Source: Bacteroidaceae bacterium
GTDB lineage: Bacteria > Bacteroidota > Bacteroidia > Bacteroidales > Bacteroidaceae
DNA length: 50,770 nt
Direction of reading: 5' to 3'
Assembly: GCA_017556585.1 (NCBI GenBank)
Contig: JAFYMP010000087.1
Coordinates: 1-50,770, forward strand
The notes below the pieces were generated by a model, which was not told the DNA's origin, made no database searches, and saw only the letters and a program-made list of their open reading frames with translations. This document shows, in pieces, positions 18,997 to 27,795 of the stretch. Within the stretch, counting starts at the first letter, position 1; each line of letters begins with the position of its first letter. The translations under genes and the position numbers were made by a program.

Positions 18997-20010
18997 TTAA
19001 GGTACCTGTATTCTATTTACGCTTATCTCTGTCCAATCTGTTACCTCAGGATTGAATGTAATTTCGTTTAAATTGAAATTGAGAGTATAAACGTACTTAG
19101 TACTTAAATCCCAACTCTTTTGCAATGTTGATATATCTTTAACCAACTGACCTGTCATAACAGTTCCATCGGCTTGAATCATTCTATATGAAATGCTGAT
19201 AGATGTCTTTGCGTTATCTGCTTTGCTCAGTTCCTGCGGCATCATTACCATTGCAGTTGAATAGGTACTTGCAGTAGCAGAAAGAGACTTCTTATCGTCT
19301 GAATATACTATGCTCTCTGTCTGATTGTCTGAATTATCAATCCAACTTCCCATACTTGAAGGCTGAACATATTTGAATGTTGCCTGCAAATCAACATTTA
19401 AAAGCTGAATCTCATCTATATAGAATTCCACATCCGGATAGTTCTCTTCTAATTTAAGAGCTAACTCTATTTGCGATAAGGCATGCTTAAACTGAATAGG
19501 CAGCGCCGTTGAACGATTTGTACCTAATGTATAAGCATACATCAAATCTGTATATTTAGATGTTAAATCCAAAGTGTAATCTTCAACTACCAAACCATTA
19601 CCTTTAAATTCCGGAGCCTGTACTCCTGATAATCCTGATGGATATATTGCATAAAAACCAATTACTCCGGTTGTTGGCCAATAGTAATACTTATCCTTAT
19701 TACGCCATGCTTCAGGGCGTGTGGCATCGTTTCCGGAAGTCCATTCTATCTTCAGTCCATCCATAAAGTTCGATGTTGAATTATCTGCAAATTCATTAAA
19801 CGAACCATCATTGGAATAGAAACCCCAAATATCGAATGATTCAGTCTGCGGCAAAGCACCGGCAGATAATATTGCTTTTGTAGCATTGCCGGTAACAGCA
19901 TTGAATCCTATTTCCATAGTCTCCGGCATATAGGACTCATGTGTAGCACAAGATGCCAAAAGCCCCAATGCTATTACTAAAACTGATATTTTCTTTCTTT
20001 TCACTTGCAT
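18997..20010 (-). CDS. Fimbrillin-like lipoprotein 1
   Basis: 337 residues from the ATG at 20010. This start is preferred over the longer in-frame ATG at 20055 for two reasons. It begins with the charged n-region QVKRKK directly before the signal helix and lipobox LLASC (Cys21), and it lies 11 bp after the DUF5119 stop instead of inside that gene. EIGFNAVTGN is followed by TKAIL. The core is YYWPTTGVIGFYAIYP, then DLMYAYTLG, then FKHALSQIELAL. The terminal strand is ITFNPEVTDW. It is the first fimbrillin of the operon and closest to fimbrillin 3. Confidence 0.92.
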   Translation of the reverse strand: MQVKRKKISVLVIALGLLASCATHESYMPETMEIGFNAVTGNATKAILSAGALPQTESFDIWGFYSNDGSFNEFADNSTSNFMDGLKIEWTSGNDATRPEAWRNKDKYYYWPTTGVIGFYAIYPSGLSGVQAPEFKGNGLVVEDYTLDLTSKYTDLMYAYTLGTNRSTALPIQFKHALSQIELALKLEENYPDVEFYIDEIQLLNVDLQATFKYVQPSSMGSWIDNSDNQTESIVYSDDKKSLSATASTYSTAMVMMPQELSKADNAKTSISISYRMIQADGTVMTGQLVKDISTLQKSWDLSTKYVYTLNFNLNEITFNPEVTDWTEISVNRIQVP

Positions 20011-20021
20011 ATCTTCTGTAA

Positions 20022-21119
20022 TTATAAGTCTATATAATGATGTTCCTCTTCCCATTCTGAAACACCCGGTTGGAAACCACCGCCTCCACTACCTGCTGGT
20101 GGGTCGGGAACAACAATTTCATCCTCAATAATAATCTTATGTTCAGGATTATCAAAAAATTCATCTGTAATATCCTTATGCCACTCTACGGTCTGTCCCG
20201 ACTGTGTAGTCAGGAATATAGTTAGCCATAGTTTTGTCTCTTTACCCGGCAATTTACCGAAAGTATTAAAGGTACTATGTACCATATCATTATCGGCTGC
20301 ATCACTGCCTGCATACAGTGGGAAATACAATGACACATTATCGTCCGATTTTCCCTCCTCTTTAGGATATGCTATAAAATTAGAACCTATCTGTCCGGTA
20401 AGCAGTGCGTTTGCAGATGCCATGTGCTTGATATTCTTAACACGCACACTTAAGTAATAGGTCTCAACAACTGTCTCTGCTTCTACTTCTACCACCTGTT
20501 CTTCCACATCGTTGTAGATAGTTATATTCTCTCGAGCCACAAACAGATGGTCAGGTTCATAGACTATTTTTGTATTTTCCAGTCCGTCCATTGATTCAGC
20601 CCACTCTTTGTCTTCTTGCGATATGGTATCGCCCTCTATATCATCGTCATCAATAACTACCGTATCGCCTTCTGCTCTTGTGTGTGCTCTATGGCGGGCA
20701 GATTTTGTCTCTATTTCTGCTTTAGATCTGCCTATTACACTAAGCGCTTTATTCTTAATCTGCTGAGAGATTTCGTTTGTATATGCCTCCATCTGATACA
20801 ACTGCATATCGTTACGTATCAGAGTAGATTCTGTATCAAAGTTATACACTATTAGCTTATAATCGCCCGGAGGAACACTTATATAACCACCTTCTGACGG
20901 GATATAGTCTTCTGTAAAACGACGATTTGTATTAGGATCGTAGAATATAACACGCATCACTTCTACAGTAGGAGGTTCGTCAACATTTTGTATTTGCAAA
21001 TTGATTTTCAAACGCAGCAACAAGTTCTTATTGAGATCGCTAAGCGGACGCAATTCACATGACGTCAACAGAATTAACGTCATCAAAATTGTAATATACT
21101 TAGAATATCTCCTACTCAT
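20022..21119 (-). CDS. DUF5119-type fimbrial accessory lipoprotein (possible anchor)
   Basis: 365 residues from ATG at 21119; the frame can be extended two codons to a TTG, which is less likely. The lipobox is LLTSC (Cys21). The first domain (about 30-120) has VEVMRVIFYDPN and SVPPGDYKLIVYNFD, the pattern of DUF5119 proteins found beside Bacteroidales fimbrillin genes. A low-complexity acidic linker follows at about 150-185 (VVIDDDDIEGD), then a second beta domain. The C-terminus is GGGGFQPGVSEWEEE, which mimics the terminal W strand of the fimbrillins. It lies 11 bp after the DUF3575 stop. Inference: an FimB/Mfa2-like anchor or assembly protein at the pilus base. The family is recognised; the role is inferred from context. 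Confidence 0.85.
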   Translation of the reverse strand: MSRRYSKYITILMTLILLTSCELRPLSDLNKNLLLRLKINLQIQNVDEPPTVEVMRVIFYDPNTNRRFTEDYIPSEGGYISVPPGDYKLIVYNFDTESTLIRNDMQLYQMEAYTNEISQQIKNKALSVIGRSKAEIETKSARHRAHTRAEGDTVVIDDDDIEGDTISQEDKEWAESMDGLENTKIVYEPDHLFVARENITIYNDVEEQVVEVEAETVVETYYLSVRVKNIKHMASANALLTGQIGSNFIAYPKEEGKSDDNVSLYFPLYAGSDAADNDMVHSTFNTFGKLPGKETKLWLTIFLTTQSGQTVEWHKDITDEFFDNPEHKIIIEDEIVVPDPPAGSGGGGFQPGVSEWEEEHHYIDL

Positions 21120-21130
21120 ATCCAAATTAT

Positions 21131-22447
21131 CTATTTGCTTTTCAAATTCAAATTAATAGGTCTAACCAAAGAGAACTTGATATTGGTTGGACCAAAATAT
21201 TTCACTCTACCGGCCTTATTGACATCTTTAATCAATCTGTCATAGTTCAAAGATGGATAATAGTGCTGATATGTAATATTTGCATAGCCAACAGAGGCAG
21301 CCATTTCAAAATTCCACTTTTTCTTCTTTCCTACAGGGAAGGAATATCCATAAGATGCACCTGCAGACCAAATTTTTCCTTGATAACACAAATCAAAATA
21401 GTACTGGAAGTCATATAAGCCGGTATAACCATACAGTCCCACAAAATGGCCGCGCAACTTCTCGTTACGATTTTCTGGTTTTTTAAACCAATATCTTACC
21501 TCCGGTCCCATAACCCACAGTTCATAACACTGTTTGTATCCGTTATGATACCAAGGGAAGATGTCTTCAAAATGCACTGACAGATGTTTACCGACAGGTA
21601 TTTCCAGAGTGACGTTTGGAGCCATCACTGCGTCAAACAGCAGATTGGTTTTAAGAGCTGCTATGGTTACAGGCTCTTTTTCCACAGGCAAACGATCCAT
21701 AACAGGATAGTCTATTTCATTCAATCTATCAGGTAGCGGTTTTACTGTTAGACCTTGAGTATAAAAATTCGTTGGAACATTATGCTTTCTGAATTTGATC
21801 TGGACACCGGCACCTCTCAATACAGGGTAGTATTTACGATACAAATATCTGTAAACAGCACCTACAGATGAATCGTTACCCAACCTGTTTTCCATTCTCC
21901 ACTTTTTGGTCTCTATGCTGATTTCATCTTTTGGGTAGATGACAGAGAGTACCCTCTCTTTACTTTTTTCAGAGAGCAGTGTATCGTCCACTACGTAAAC
22001 AGACAAATCGTCCCATGCTTCTATTACGCTATGCACCAATATTTTTTCCTGCAACATTGGCCAATTACTGCGCATATATTCGCTGATTACCTCTGTTCTA
22101 TGCTCGGTAAGCCACTTGTTACGCAAATACACACCTTCAGGTGAAGACTGTACAACTATCTCAATTTCAAGGATATTATCTATTCCAACCTGTTCAATTG
22201 CCTTGTGCAATTTGTCCAAAGAGATTGAGTTATCTCTATAATCTTCATAGAGTTTCTCATCGTTCAGGCGGAACAGAACATCGGTTTCGAATGTTTCGTA
22301 AAGATCTATGTAGATGGAGTCAACAAAGAGAGTATCACTTGATGAAGCAGATGTATTAACATCAGCAGGCGCAACCATTGCCTGTACAGGCAGCATAAAG
22401 CAAGCCAGTACCAAAAACAATATACATTCCAACGCTCGTTTCATCAT
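21131..22447 (-). CDS. DUF3575 outer-membrane protein with OmpA-like N-terminal part
   Basis: 438 residues (MM start; the second Met is equally possible). The Sec signal is followed by a periplasmic region. There, QSSPEGVYLRNKWLTEHR at about 103-120 resembles the OmpA peptidoglycan-binding loop (SPEG..N..L...R). From about residue 265, AALKTNLLFDAVMAPNVTLE begins a DUF3575 domain. It is rich in alternating aromatic strands (GLYGYTGLYDFQYYFD) and ends close to the C-terminus, consistent with a small beta barrel. It is the first gene of the pilus operon, with a promoter about 65 bp upstream. DUF3575 genes commonly accompany Mfa-type fimbrial genes. Inference: outer-membrane platform or wall tether for the pilus. 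Confidence 0.85.
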   Translation of the reverse strand: MMKRALECILFLVLACFMLPVQAMVAPADVNTSASSSDTLFVDSIYIDLYETFETDVLFRLNDEKLYEDYRDNSISLDKLHKAIEQVGIDNILEIEIVVQSSPEGVYLRNKWLTEHRTEVISEYMRSNWPMLQEKILVHSVIEAWDDLSVYVVDDTLLSEKSKERVLSVIYPKDEISIETKKWRMENRLGNDSSVGAVYRYLYRKYYPVLRGAGVQIKFRKHNVPTNFYTQGLTVKPLPDRLNEIDYPVMDRLPVEKEPVTIAALKTNLLFDAVMAPNVTLEIPVGKHLSVHFEDIFPWYHNGYKQCYELWVMGPEVRYWFKKPENRNEKLRGHFVGLYGYTGLYDFQYYFDLCYQGKIWSAGASYGYSFPVGKKKKWNFEMAASVGYANITYQHYYPSLNYDRLIKDVNKAGRVKYFGPTNIKFSLVRPINLNLKSK

Positions 22448-22512
22448 ATTTGTAGTCCTTGTCTTGTTCTCTTTTATATAACACGCACGCTCTCACGCGC
22501 GAAGATAGTTTG

Positions 22513-22541
22513 CAAAGGTATAAAGAAAATCTTGTTCACAA
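22513..22541 (-). promoter_or_regulatory. Promoter of the pilus operon
   Basis: On the minus strand, the -7 box TACCTTTG is at 22520-22513 and a TTG -33 element is at 22541-22539, with an 18-bp spacer. This matches the Bacteroidetes TTTG/TAnnTTTG pattern. The predicted transcript start is near 22506, leaving a leader of about 60 nt. I saw no flanking inverted repeats that would make it an invertible promoter. It is the only promoter found for the 12 complete genes and the giant gene. Confidence 0.65.
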
Positions 22542-22685
22542 CGTGCTTAACGTCAATTTTTGGAGTTAAAATTCAATTTTTTTTCTAAGAAAACAAACCG
22601 CCAAAACCAAAATGTAAACTATTATTACTATAAAATCCCGGAAAGCATTCGCATGATTTTTTTCAAATTAGCGCATCGCACTCTG

Positions 22686-22713
22686 TTGAATCAACAATAA
22701 TTTTGTAAGTTTG
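22686..22713 (+). promoter_or_regulatory. Promoter of the flippase gene
   Basis: The -7 box TAAGTTTG is at 22706-22713 and TTG is at 22686-22688, with a 17-bp spacer. The spacer start contains a short palindrome GTTGA-A-TCAAC (22685-22695) that could be an operator. The predicted start is about 20 nt before the ATG. Confidence 0.6.
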
Positions 22714-22738
22714 CAGAACCAATAGAGAGATAGGAATT

Positions 22739-24229
22739 ATGGCAAATAAAATGGCCGCTTTGGCTAAAGACACAGCAATATACGGCGTAAGCAGCATAGT
22801 GGGCAGATTTATTAATTATCTGCTCACCCCGCTATACACCAGAGCATTGACAGAACAGGCTGAATATGGAAATATCACCTCAATATACGCCTGGACCGCA
22901 TTTCTTCTGGTTTTCCTTACATTTGGAATGGAGACCACAATGTTCCGTTTTGCCAACAAAGAGGGCGAACATCCTCAAAAAGTATTCTCAACTTCTCTAA
23001 TTTTTGTTGGAGGACTATCATTTATCTTTGCTGCGTTCTGCTGGTTATTTACAGAACCTATATCTGCAGTAATAGGTTTTGAAAACCACCCTGAGTACAT
23101 TAGAATAATGTCTATAGTAGTAGCACTTGACTCATTTCAATCTATTATCTTCTCATATTTAAGGCTTCAAAAACGTCCTATCAAGTTTGCAAGCATAAAA
23201 TTAATCATCATCATATTGAACATATTATTAAACCTGTTCATACTTAGATTTGTACCTATTTTTTACCAAAACTCAATTATTTTCAAAAATTGGTTCAATC
23301 CGTCAGATTTGGTACTCTACGTATGCATAATAAACCTGATATGTTCAGCAGCATCGCTACCGGCATTCATACCGGAATTAAAGAACTTAAAGTTTGGATT
23401 TAACAAAAAACTATTCAAACAGATGTTCGCATATTCTGTTCCTATTCTCATTTTGGGAATAGCCGGAATATTAAATCAGGTAGCCGATAAAATGCTCTAT
23501 CCGCATTTGGTACCGGGCGAAATAGGCAAAGCTCAATTAGGAGAATATGGAGCTGCCGTAAAGATTGCAATGATAATGTCCATGCTTATACAGGCATTCC
23601 GATACGCATACGAACCTATTGTTTTTGGTGCCTCAAAAGAGAGTGCAACCAATAAGAACAAATTGTATGCGGATTCTATGAAATACTTCATAATATTTGC
23701 ACTTCTGGCTTTCCTGGCGGTAGTATTCTATCTGGATATTCTGATACTGATTTTAGGCCCGGAATACAGATCGGGCGCCACAGTTATTCCTATAGTTATG
23801 ATTGCAGAAATCTTTATGGGAATATACTTTAACCTGTCATTTTGGTATAAACTGATAGACAAAACCTGGTGGGGCGGAGTATTCTCATTTATAGGTTGCG
23901 CAGTGCTGTTGGCTATCAACATAATCTTTGTTCCCAAATATGGTTATATAGCCTGCGCTTGGGGAGGTTTTGCGGGCTACGGAGTCTGCATGCTACTTTC
24001 ATATTTTGTAGGACAACACTATGCCCCTGTAAAATATCCCATAAAAGATATTGCCATATACACTGTTCTAGCAGCTGTTCTATGGGGAGTTTCCACTATT
24101 TTCAAAGAACAGAATATAGTTCTCAAAATGTGTATCAACACCCTGTTATTACTGGTTTTTGCAACATATATAATCAAAAAAGACCTGCCTCTCAAATCTA
24201 TCCCCTTCATAAGGAATTTTATAAGATAG
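22739..24229 (+). CDS. Polysaccharide/LPS flippase (Wzx-like, MOP superfamily)
   Basis: 496 residues, almost entirely hydrophobic, with about 12-14 predicted membrane helices. The N-terminus reads KDTAIYGVSSIVGRFINYLL followed by TPLYTR, the typical opening of O-antigen/polysaccharide exporters: an amphipathic start, then helix 1 and the TPLYTR loop. FGMETTMFRFA follows in helix 2-3, as in lipid-linked oligosaccharide flippases. It is followed by sugar-metabolism genes, in keeping with surface-glycan export across the inner membrane. Substrate cannot be read from sequence. ATG is 26 nt after the -7 box. Confidence 0.88.
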   Translation: MANKMAALAKDTAIYGVSSIVGRFINYLLTPLYTRALTEQAEYGNITSIYAWTAFLLVFLTFGMETTMFRFANKEGEHPQKVFSTSLIFVGGLSFIFAAFCWLFTEPISAVIGFENHPEYIRIMSIVVALDSFQSIIFSYLRLQKRPIKFASIKLIIIILNILLNLFILRFVPIFYQNSIIFKNWFNPSDLVLYVCIINLICSAASLPAFIPELKNLKFGFNKKLFKQMFAYSVPILILGIAGILNQVADKMLYPHLVPGEIGKAQLGEYGAAVKIAMIMSMLIQAFRYAYEPIVFGASKESATNKNKLYADSMKYFIIFALLAFLAVVFYLDILILILGPEYRSGATVIPIVMIAEIFMGIYFNLSFWYKLIDKTWWGGVFSFIGCAVLLAINIIFVPKYGYIACAWGGFAGYGVCMLLSYFVGQHYAPVKYPIKDIAIYTVLAAVLWGVSTIFKEQNIVLKMCINTLLLLVFATYIIKKDLPLKSIPFIRNFIR

Positions 24230-24275
24230 TAGGTTTCTTTATATGTCTATGGGGCACTATATTAAATATATTTAG

Positions 24276-24283
24276 TATTTTTG
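24276..24283 (+). promoter_or_regulatory. Bacteroidetes -7 box upstream of the SIS gene
   Basis: TATTTTTG lies 22 bp before the ATG at 24306. No clear -33 TTG is visible at the expected distance, so the call rests on the -7 box only. Confidence 0.45.
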
Positions 24284-24305
24284 CCCACCACATAGTATTG
24301 GTTTT

Positions 24306-24905
24306 ATGAAAGATTCTATAAAAGAGCTGATAGAGCACGAAGCGAAAGCGATACTAAACATACCTATTGACGACGAATACGAAAACGCTGTCAATCTGAT
24401 AGTTGACCACGTACATAAACTGAATGGTAAACTTATAACCAGCGGTATGGGAAAGGCCGGGCAGATAGCTATGAATATGGCAACAACATTCTGTTCTACA
24501 GGCACTCCATCTGTATTTCTACATCCCAGCGAAGCTCAGCATGGCGATTTAGGCGTTGTTCAGAAAAACGATATCTTTTTACTTATATCAAATTCCGGTA
24601 AAACCAGAGAGATATTGGAACTGGTAGAACTGAGCAAACAGCTTGACTCTTCGCTTAAGTTTATAGTGATAACAAGTAAAAAGAATTGCCAACTGGCTAA
24701 ATTGGCAGATGTAGTTCTTACAACAGGCGCTCCGGAAGAGGTCTGTGCATTAGGACTTGCTCCAACCACCAGTACCACTGTGATGAACGTAATAGGCGAT
24801 ATTCTTGTAGTGGAAACAATGAAAAAGATTGGTTTTACTATAGAACAATATAACAAGAGACACCACGGAGGCTATTTAGGCCAACGTTCAAAAAAACTTT
24901 TATGA
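24306..24905 (+). CDS. kdsD: SIS-domain sugar-phosphate isomerase, arabinose-5-phosphate isomerase-like (no CBS domains)
   Basis: 199 residues forming one SIS domain. Hallmarks of the KdsD/KpsF/GutQ family are present: SGMGKAGQIA (about 46-55), STGTPSVFLHPSEAQHGDLG (about 64-83), ISNSGKT (94-100), APTTSTT (152-158) and the C-terminal HHGGYLG (186-192). The paired CBS domains of the usual 320-residue enzymes are absent. The predicted reaction is ribulose-5-phosphate to arabinose-5-phosphate, which feeds Kdo synthesis for LPS. The stop overlaps the next start as ATGA, so it is probably translationally coupled to the sugar kinase. The symbol is by similarity; a related phosphosugar isomerase role is possible. 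Confidence 0.85.
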   Translation: MKDSIKELIEHEAKAILNIPIDDEYENAVNLIVDHVHKLNGKLITSGMGKAGQIAMNMATTFCSTGTPSVFLHPSEAQHGDLGVVQKNDIFLLISNSGKTREILELVELSKQLDSSLKFIVITSKKNCQLAKLADVVLTTGAPEEVCALGLAPTTSTTVMNVIGDILVVETMKKIGFTIEQYNKRHHGGYLGQRSKKLL

Positions 24906-25825
24906 GACGAGTTTTCGGAATAGGAGAAACCATATACGACATTATCTTTAAAGATGGGCAACCCATAGCAGGTGTACCCGGCGGTTCTGTATTCAATGGT
25001 CTTATGACATTAGGCAAATTGGGTGTGAAATGCACTCAGATAAGCGAAGTAGGCAGCGATCAGGTAGGGTTAATCATTAAAGAGACAATGGAAAAGAACG
25101 GAGTAGACACCCGTTATCTTTCTTGCTACGAAGGTAAAAAAACCGCCATTTCATTGGCATTTTTAGACCAAAACAGCAATGCAAACTACAGTTTCTACAA
25201 AGACTATCCCAACATTCGTTTGGAATTTGAATTACCGCAAATGGATAGCGAAGACATAGTACTGTTTGGTTCCTACTACGCACTTAATCCTGCACTGCGC
25301 AAACAGGTGGGAGGTTTCTTAAAGCACGCCAAAGAGAGTGGCGCACTACTCTACTACGATTTGAATTTCCGGGCAAATCATAAAGACGAAGTAGAATCTC
25401 TATACAATACTTTCTACGAAAACTTCTGTTTGGCAGATATTGTACGCGGCAGCGATGAAGATTTCAACATCCTATATGGTGAAACCGATATCAGAAAGAT
25501 TTACGACCGCCACATTAAAGGACGTTGCAATATTCTGATAATGACTCACGGAGCAGACGGAGTAGAGATTATAGACAGAGGCGACTACTACAAAATTCCG
25601 TCAAAAAAGATAGAGAACGTAGTGAGCACCATAGGAGCAGGCGATAATTTCAACGCCGGCATAGCATATAGTTTGATAGCAGAATCCATATATCACGCAA
25701 ATCTGGAGCTCATAGATGAGGCTATGTGGAAAAGAGTAATAACATACGGTATTGCATTCGCCACAAAAGCCTGTCAGACTACAAACAACTACATAGACAT
25801 AGATGTAAACGAAATCTTCAAATAA
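24902..25825 (+). CDS. PfkB-family carbohydrate kinase
   Basis: 307 residues. The N-terminal motif FGIGETIYDIIF is followed by the glycine-rich sugar-binding PGGSVFNGL at about 31-39. The C-terminal signature is VSTIGAGDNFNAG, with catalytic-base Asp248 and the anion-hole GAGD. The general family reaction is ATP-dependent phosphorylation of a sugar such as fructose, ribose or adenosine; the exact substrate is unknown. The ATGA overlap with the SIS isomerase suggests the two act on the same sugar-phosphate pool, and the next gene begins 14 bp later. Confidence 0.88.
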   Translation: MRRVFGIGETIYDIIFKDGQPIAGVPGGSVFNGLMTLGKLGVKCTQISEVGSDQVGLIIKETMEKNGVDTRYLSCYEGKKTAISLAFLDQNSNANYSFYKDYPNIRLEFELPQMDSEDIVLFGSYYALNPALRKQVGGFLKHAKESGALLYYDLNFRANHKDEVESLYNTFYENFCLADIVRGSDEDFNILYGETDIRKIYDRHIKGRCNILIMTHGADGVEIIDRGDYYKIPSKKIENVVSTIGAGDNFNAGIAYSLIAESIYHANLELIDEAMWKRVITYGIAFATKACQTTNNYIDIDVNEIFK

Positions 25826-25839
25826 CATAAATATCCAAA

Positions 25840-27795
25840 ATGAAACAGTTCATAAAGGCAGTATTAGCCACACCATTTATAACCTTGCTATGGAATCTGT
25901 TAATGGTGTATATCTGTTTTATGATTTGCCGAATAGCCTTTATCTGGTATAACTGGGATTTATACAGTGGTTATTTGGATACAGAATTGGTACTGAATAT
26001 GCTCAAAGGCAGTTTAAGATTCGACACTGCCGGAATTATGTACTTAAGTATCCTATACATATTTCTCACACTTGTTCCTCTGCACTTTAAAGAGAGAAAA
26101 AGGTATTATCAAATAACCCGTTGGATACTTATTATTTGCTGTTCTGTAGGTATTGTTATGAATTTGGCAGATACAGTATATTATCAATTCTCAGGCAAAC
26201 GCACCACAATAAGCCTGTTTACAGAATTCGCAAACGAAAGCAACATAGCGCAAATAATTCTGAAAGAGGTTATAAACAGTTGGTACATCACCCTATTAGG
26301 CATTGCCCTTATTGCATTTTTAATAAAGTTCATACGCATTCCTAAAACTATAGTTTACAACAATCTTTGGCACTACTATTTAATACGTCCTGTATCATTT
26401 TTACTGATGGGCACATTAAGTGTCGCCGGAATGCGCGGAGGTTTTACCAGCAGCCATCCCATAACTTTGAGTAATGCCAACCAATATGTAAACAGACCTG
26501 TAGAGGCTGTAGCAGTTCTTAACACCCCATTCTGTTTTGTACGCACCCTGGACAAAAAACAGATGGTCACTCCGCATTATTACACAGAAGAGGAGCTGAA
26601 CGAAAGGTTCAGCGGAGTAATAATGCCCCATTCCAACGATGTTTTTAGAGATAAAAACGTAGTGGTTTTCATACTGGAAAGTTTTGGAACGGAGTATATA
26701 GGAGCATTAAACAAAGACAAACCGGACTTTGTCAGCTACACCCCTTTTCTTGATTCATTGATAGAAGAGAGCCTTACATTTGAATATTCATTTGCTAACG
26801 GAAGAAAGAGTATTGACGCTATGCCATCCATACTTTCGGGCATTCCTATGTTTGTAGAAAATTTTGTTCTCACCCCTACCTTGATAAACAAAAATGTAAG
26901 TGGCCTGGCAGAAGAACTATCAAACAAAGGTTATTATTCTGCATTCTTTCACGGAGCAGACAATAGCTCCATGGGATTCAAATCGTACTCCCGAAGCATA
27001 GGCTACATAGACTACTTTGGGCTAACTGAATTCAACGAAGAACCTCAATATGGCGGAATGTCAAAATTCGATGGTATCTGGGCCATCTGGGACGAAGATT
27101 ATTTACAATATTTCTGCGATAAAATGGGCAGTTTCAAGCAGCCGTTTGTATCGTCCATCTTCACTGCTTCATCGCATCACCCCTTTGCCATACCGGAATG
27201 GAGAAAGGATCAGTTTCCTGAAGGCAATCTACCCATACATAAATGCGTAAAGTATTCCGATAACGGATTGCGCCTCTTCTTTGAAAAGGCTAAGGAGCAA
27301 GAGTGGTTCAACAACACACTGTTTGTGTTTACTGCCGACCATACAAACCAGTCGGAATATCCTGAATACCAGACAGAGGTAGGTAAATTCAGAGTACCTA
27401 TCATATTCTACACCCCTTCCGGCGAACTAAAGGGACGCAGAAATGCCATAGCCCAGCAAACAGATATACTGCCTACTATTTTAGGATATTTGGGCTACGA
27501 CAGACCATTTATCTGCTTTGGACAGAATCTGCTAACCACAAAAGACGAAGATACATTTGCAGCCAACTATATAAACGGCATTTTCCAATTCATAAAAGGC
27601 GATTATGTCATCCACTTTGATGGAAATGAACTGATGGCTATGTATAACTACAAAACAGATACCGGCCTTAAAGAGAATCTAAAAGACCGGTATCCCGATA
27701 TTGCATCTTCACTTACTGCACAACTGAAAGCTGTTATTCAGCAGTATATGGAGCGAATGAACGAAAAGAGTCTGGTTATCAGCCAACAACCTTAA
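25840..27795 (+). CDS. LtaS-like membrane phosphotransferase / sulfatase-fold protein (Ser-nucleophile type)
   Basis: 651 residues. About five membrane helices occupy residues 10-200, then an extracytoplasmic sulfatase/LTA-synthase domain follows (about 270-610). Visible active-site elements are [10 protein letters not shown] with metal ligand Glu280, [11 protein letters not shown] with Ser324 where LtaS enzymes have the nucleophilic Thr, and FTADHTNQ near residue 500 (metal DH). Known relatives transfer phosphoglycerol or phosphoethanolamine from lipids to glycans. The substrate here is unknown; a surface-glycan or lipid A role fits the neighbourhood. It shares a transcription unit with the flippase/SIS/PfkB genes. 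Its last 17 bp overlap the convergent purT. Confidence 0.85.
   Translation: MKQFIKAVLATPFITLLWNLLMVYICFMICRIAFIWYNWDLYSGYLDTELVLNMLKGSLRFDTAGIMYLSILYIFLTLVPLHFKERKRYYQITRWILIICCSVGIVMNLADTVYYQFSGKRTTISLFTEFANESNIAQIILKEVINSWYITLLGIALIAFLIKFIRIPKTIVYNNLWHYYLIRPVSFLLMGTLSVAGMRGGFTSSHPITLSNANQYVNRPVEAVAVLNTPFCFVRTLDKKQMVTPHYYTEEELNERFSGVIMPHSNDVFRDKNVVVFILESFGTEYIGALNKDKPDFVSYTPFLDSLIEESLTFEYSFANGRKSIDAMPSILSGIPMFVENFVLTPTLINKNVSGLAEELSNKGYYSAFFHGADNSSMGFKSYSRSIGYIDYFGLTEFNEEPQYGGMSKFDGIWAIWDEDYLQYFCDKMGSFKQPFVSSIFTASSHHPFAIPEWRKDQFPEGNLPIHKCVKYSDNGLRLFFEKAKEQEWFNNTLFVFTADHTNQSEYPEYQTEVGKFRVPIIFYTPSGELKGRRNAIAQQTDILPTILGYLGYDRPFICFGQNLLTTKDEDTFAANYINGIFQFIKGDYVIHFDGNELMAMYNYKTDTGLKENLKDRYPDIASSLTAQLKAVIQQYMERMNEKSLVISQQP

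Noticed and set aside
19997-20055. Upstream ATG at 20055 as the start of fimbrillin 1
   Set aside because: It would put 15 extra residues before the signal peptide and overlap the DUF5119 gene; the ATG at 20010 gives a normal lipoprotein signal.
22448-22738. Possible invertible (phase-variable) promoter for the pilus operon
   Set aside because: No pair of inverted repeats flanks the promoter and no invertase gene is nearby; the only short palindrome (22685-22695) belongs to the opposite promoter.
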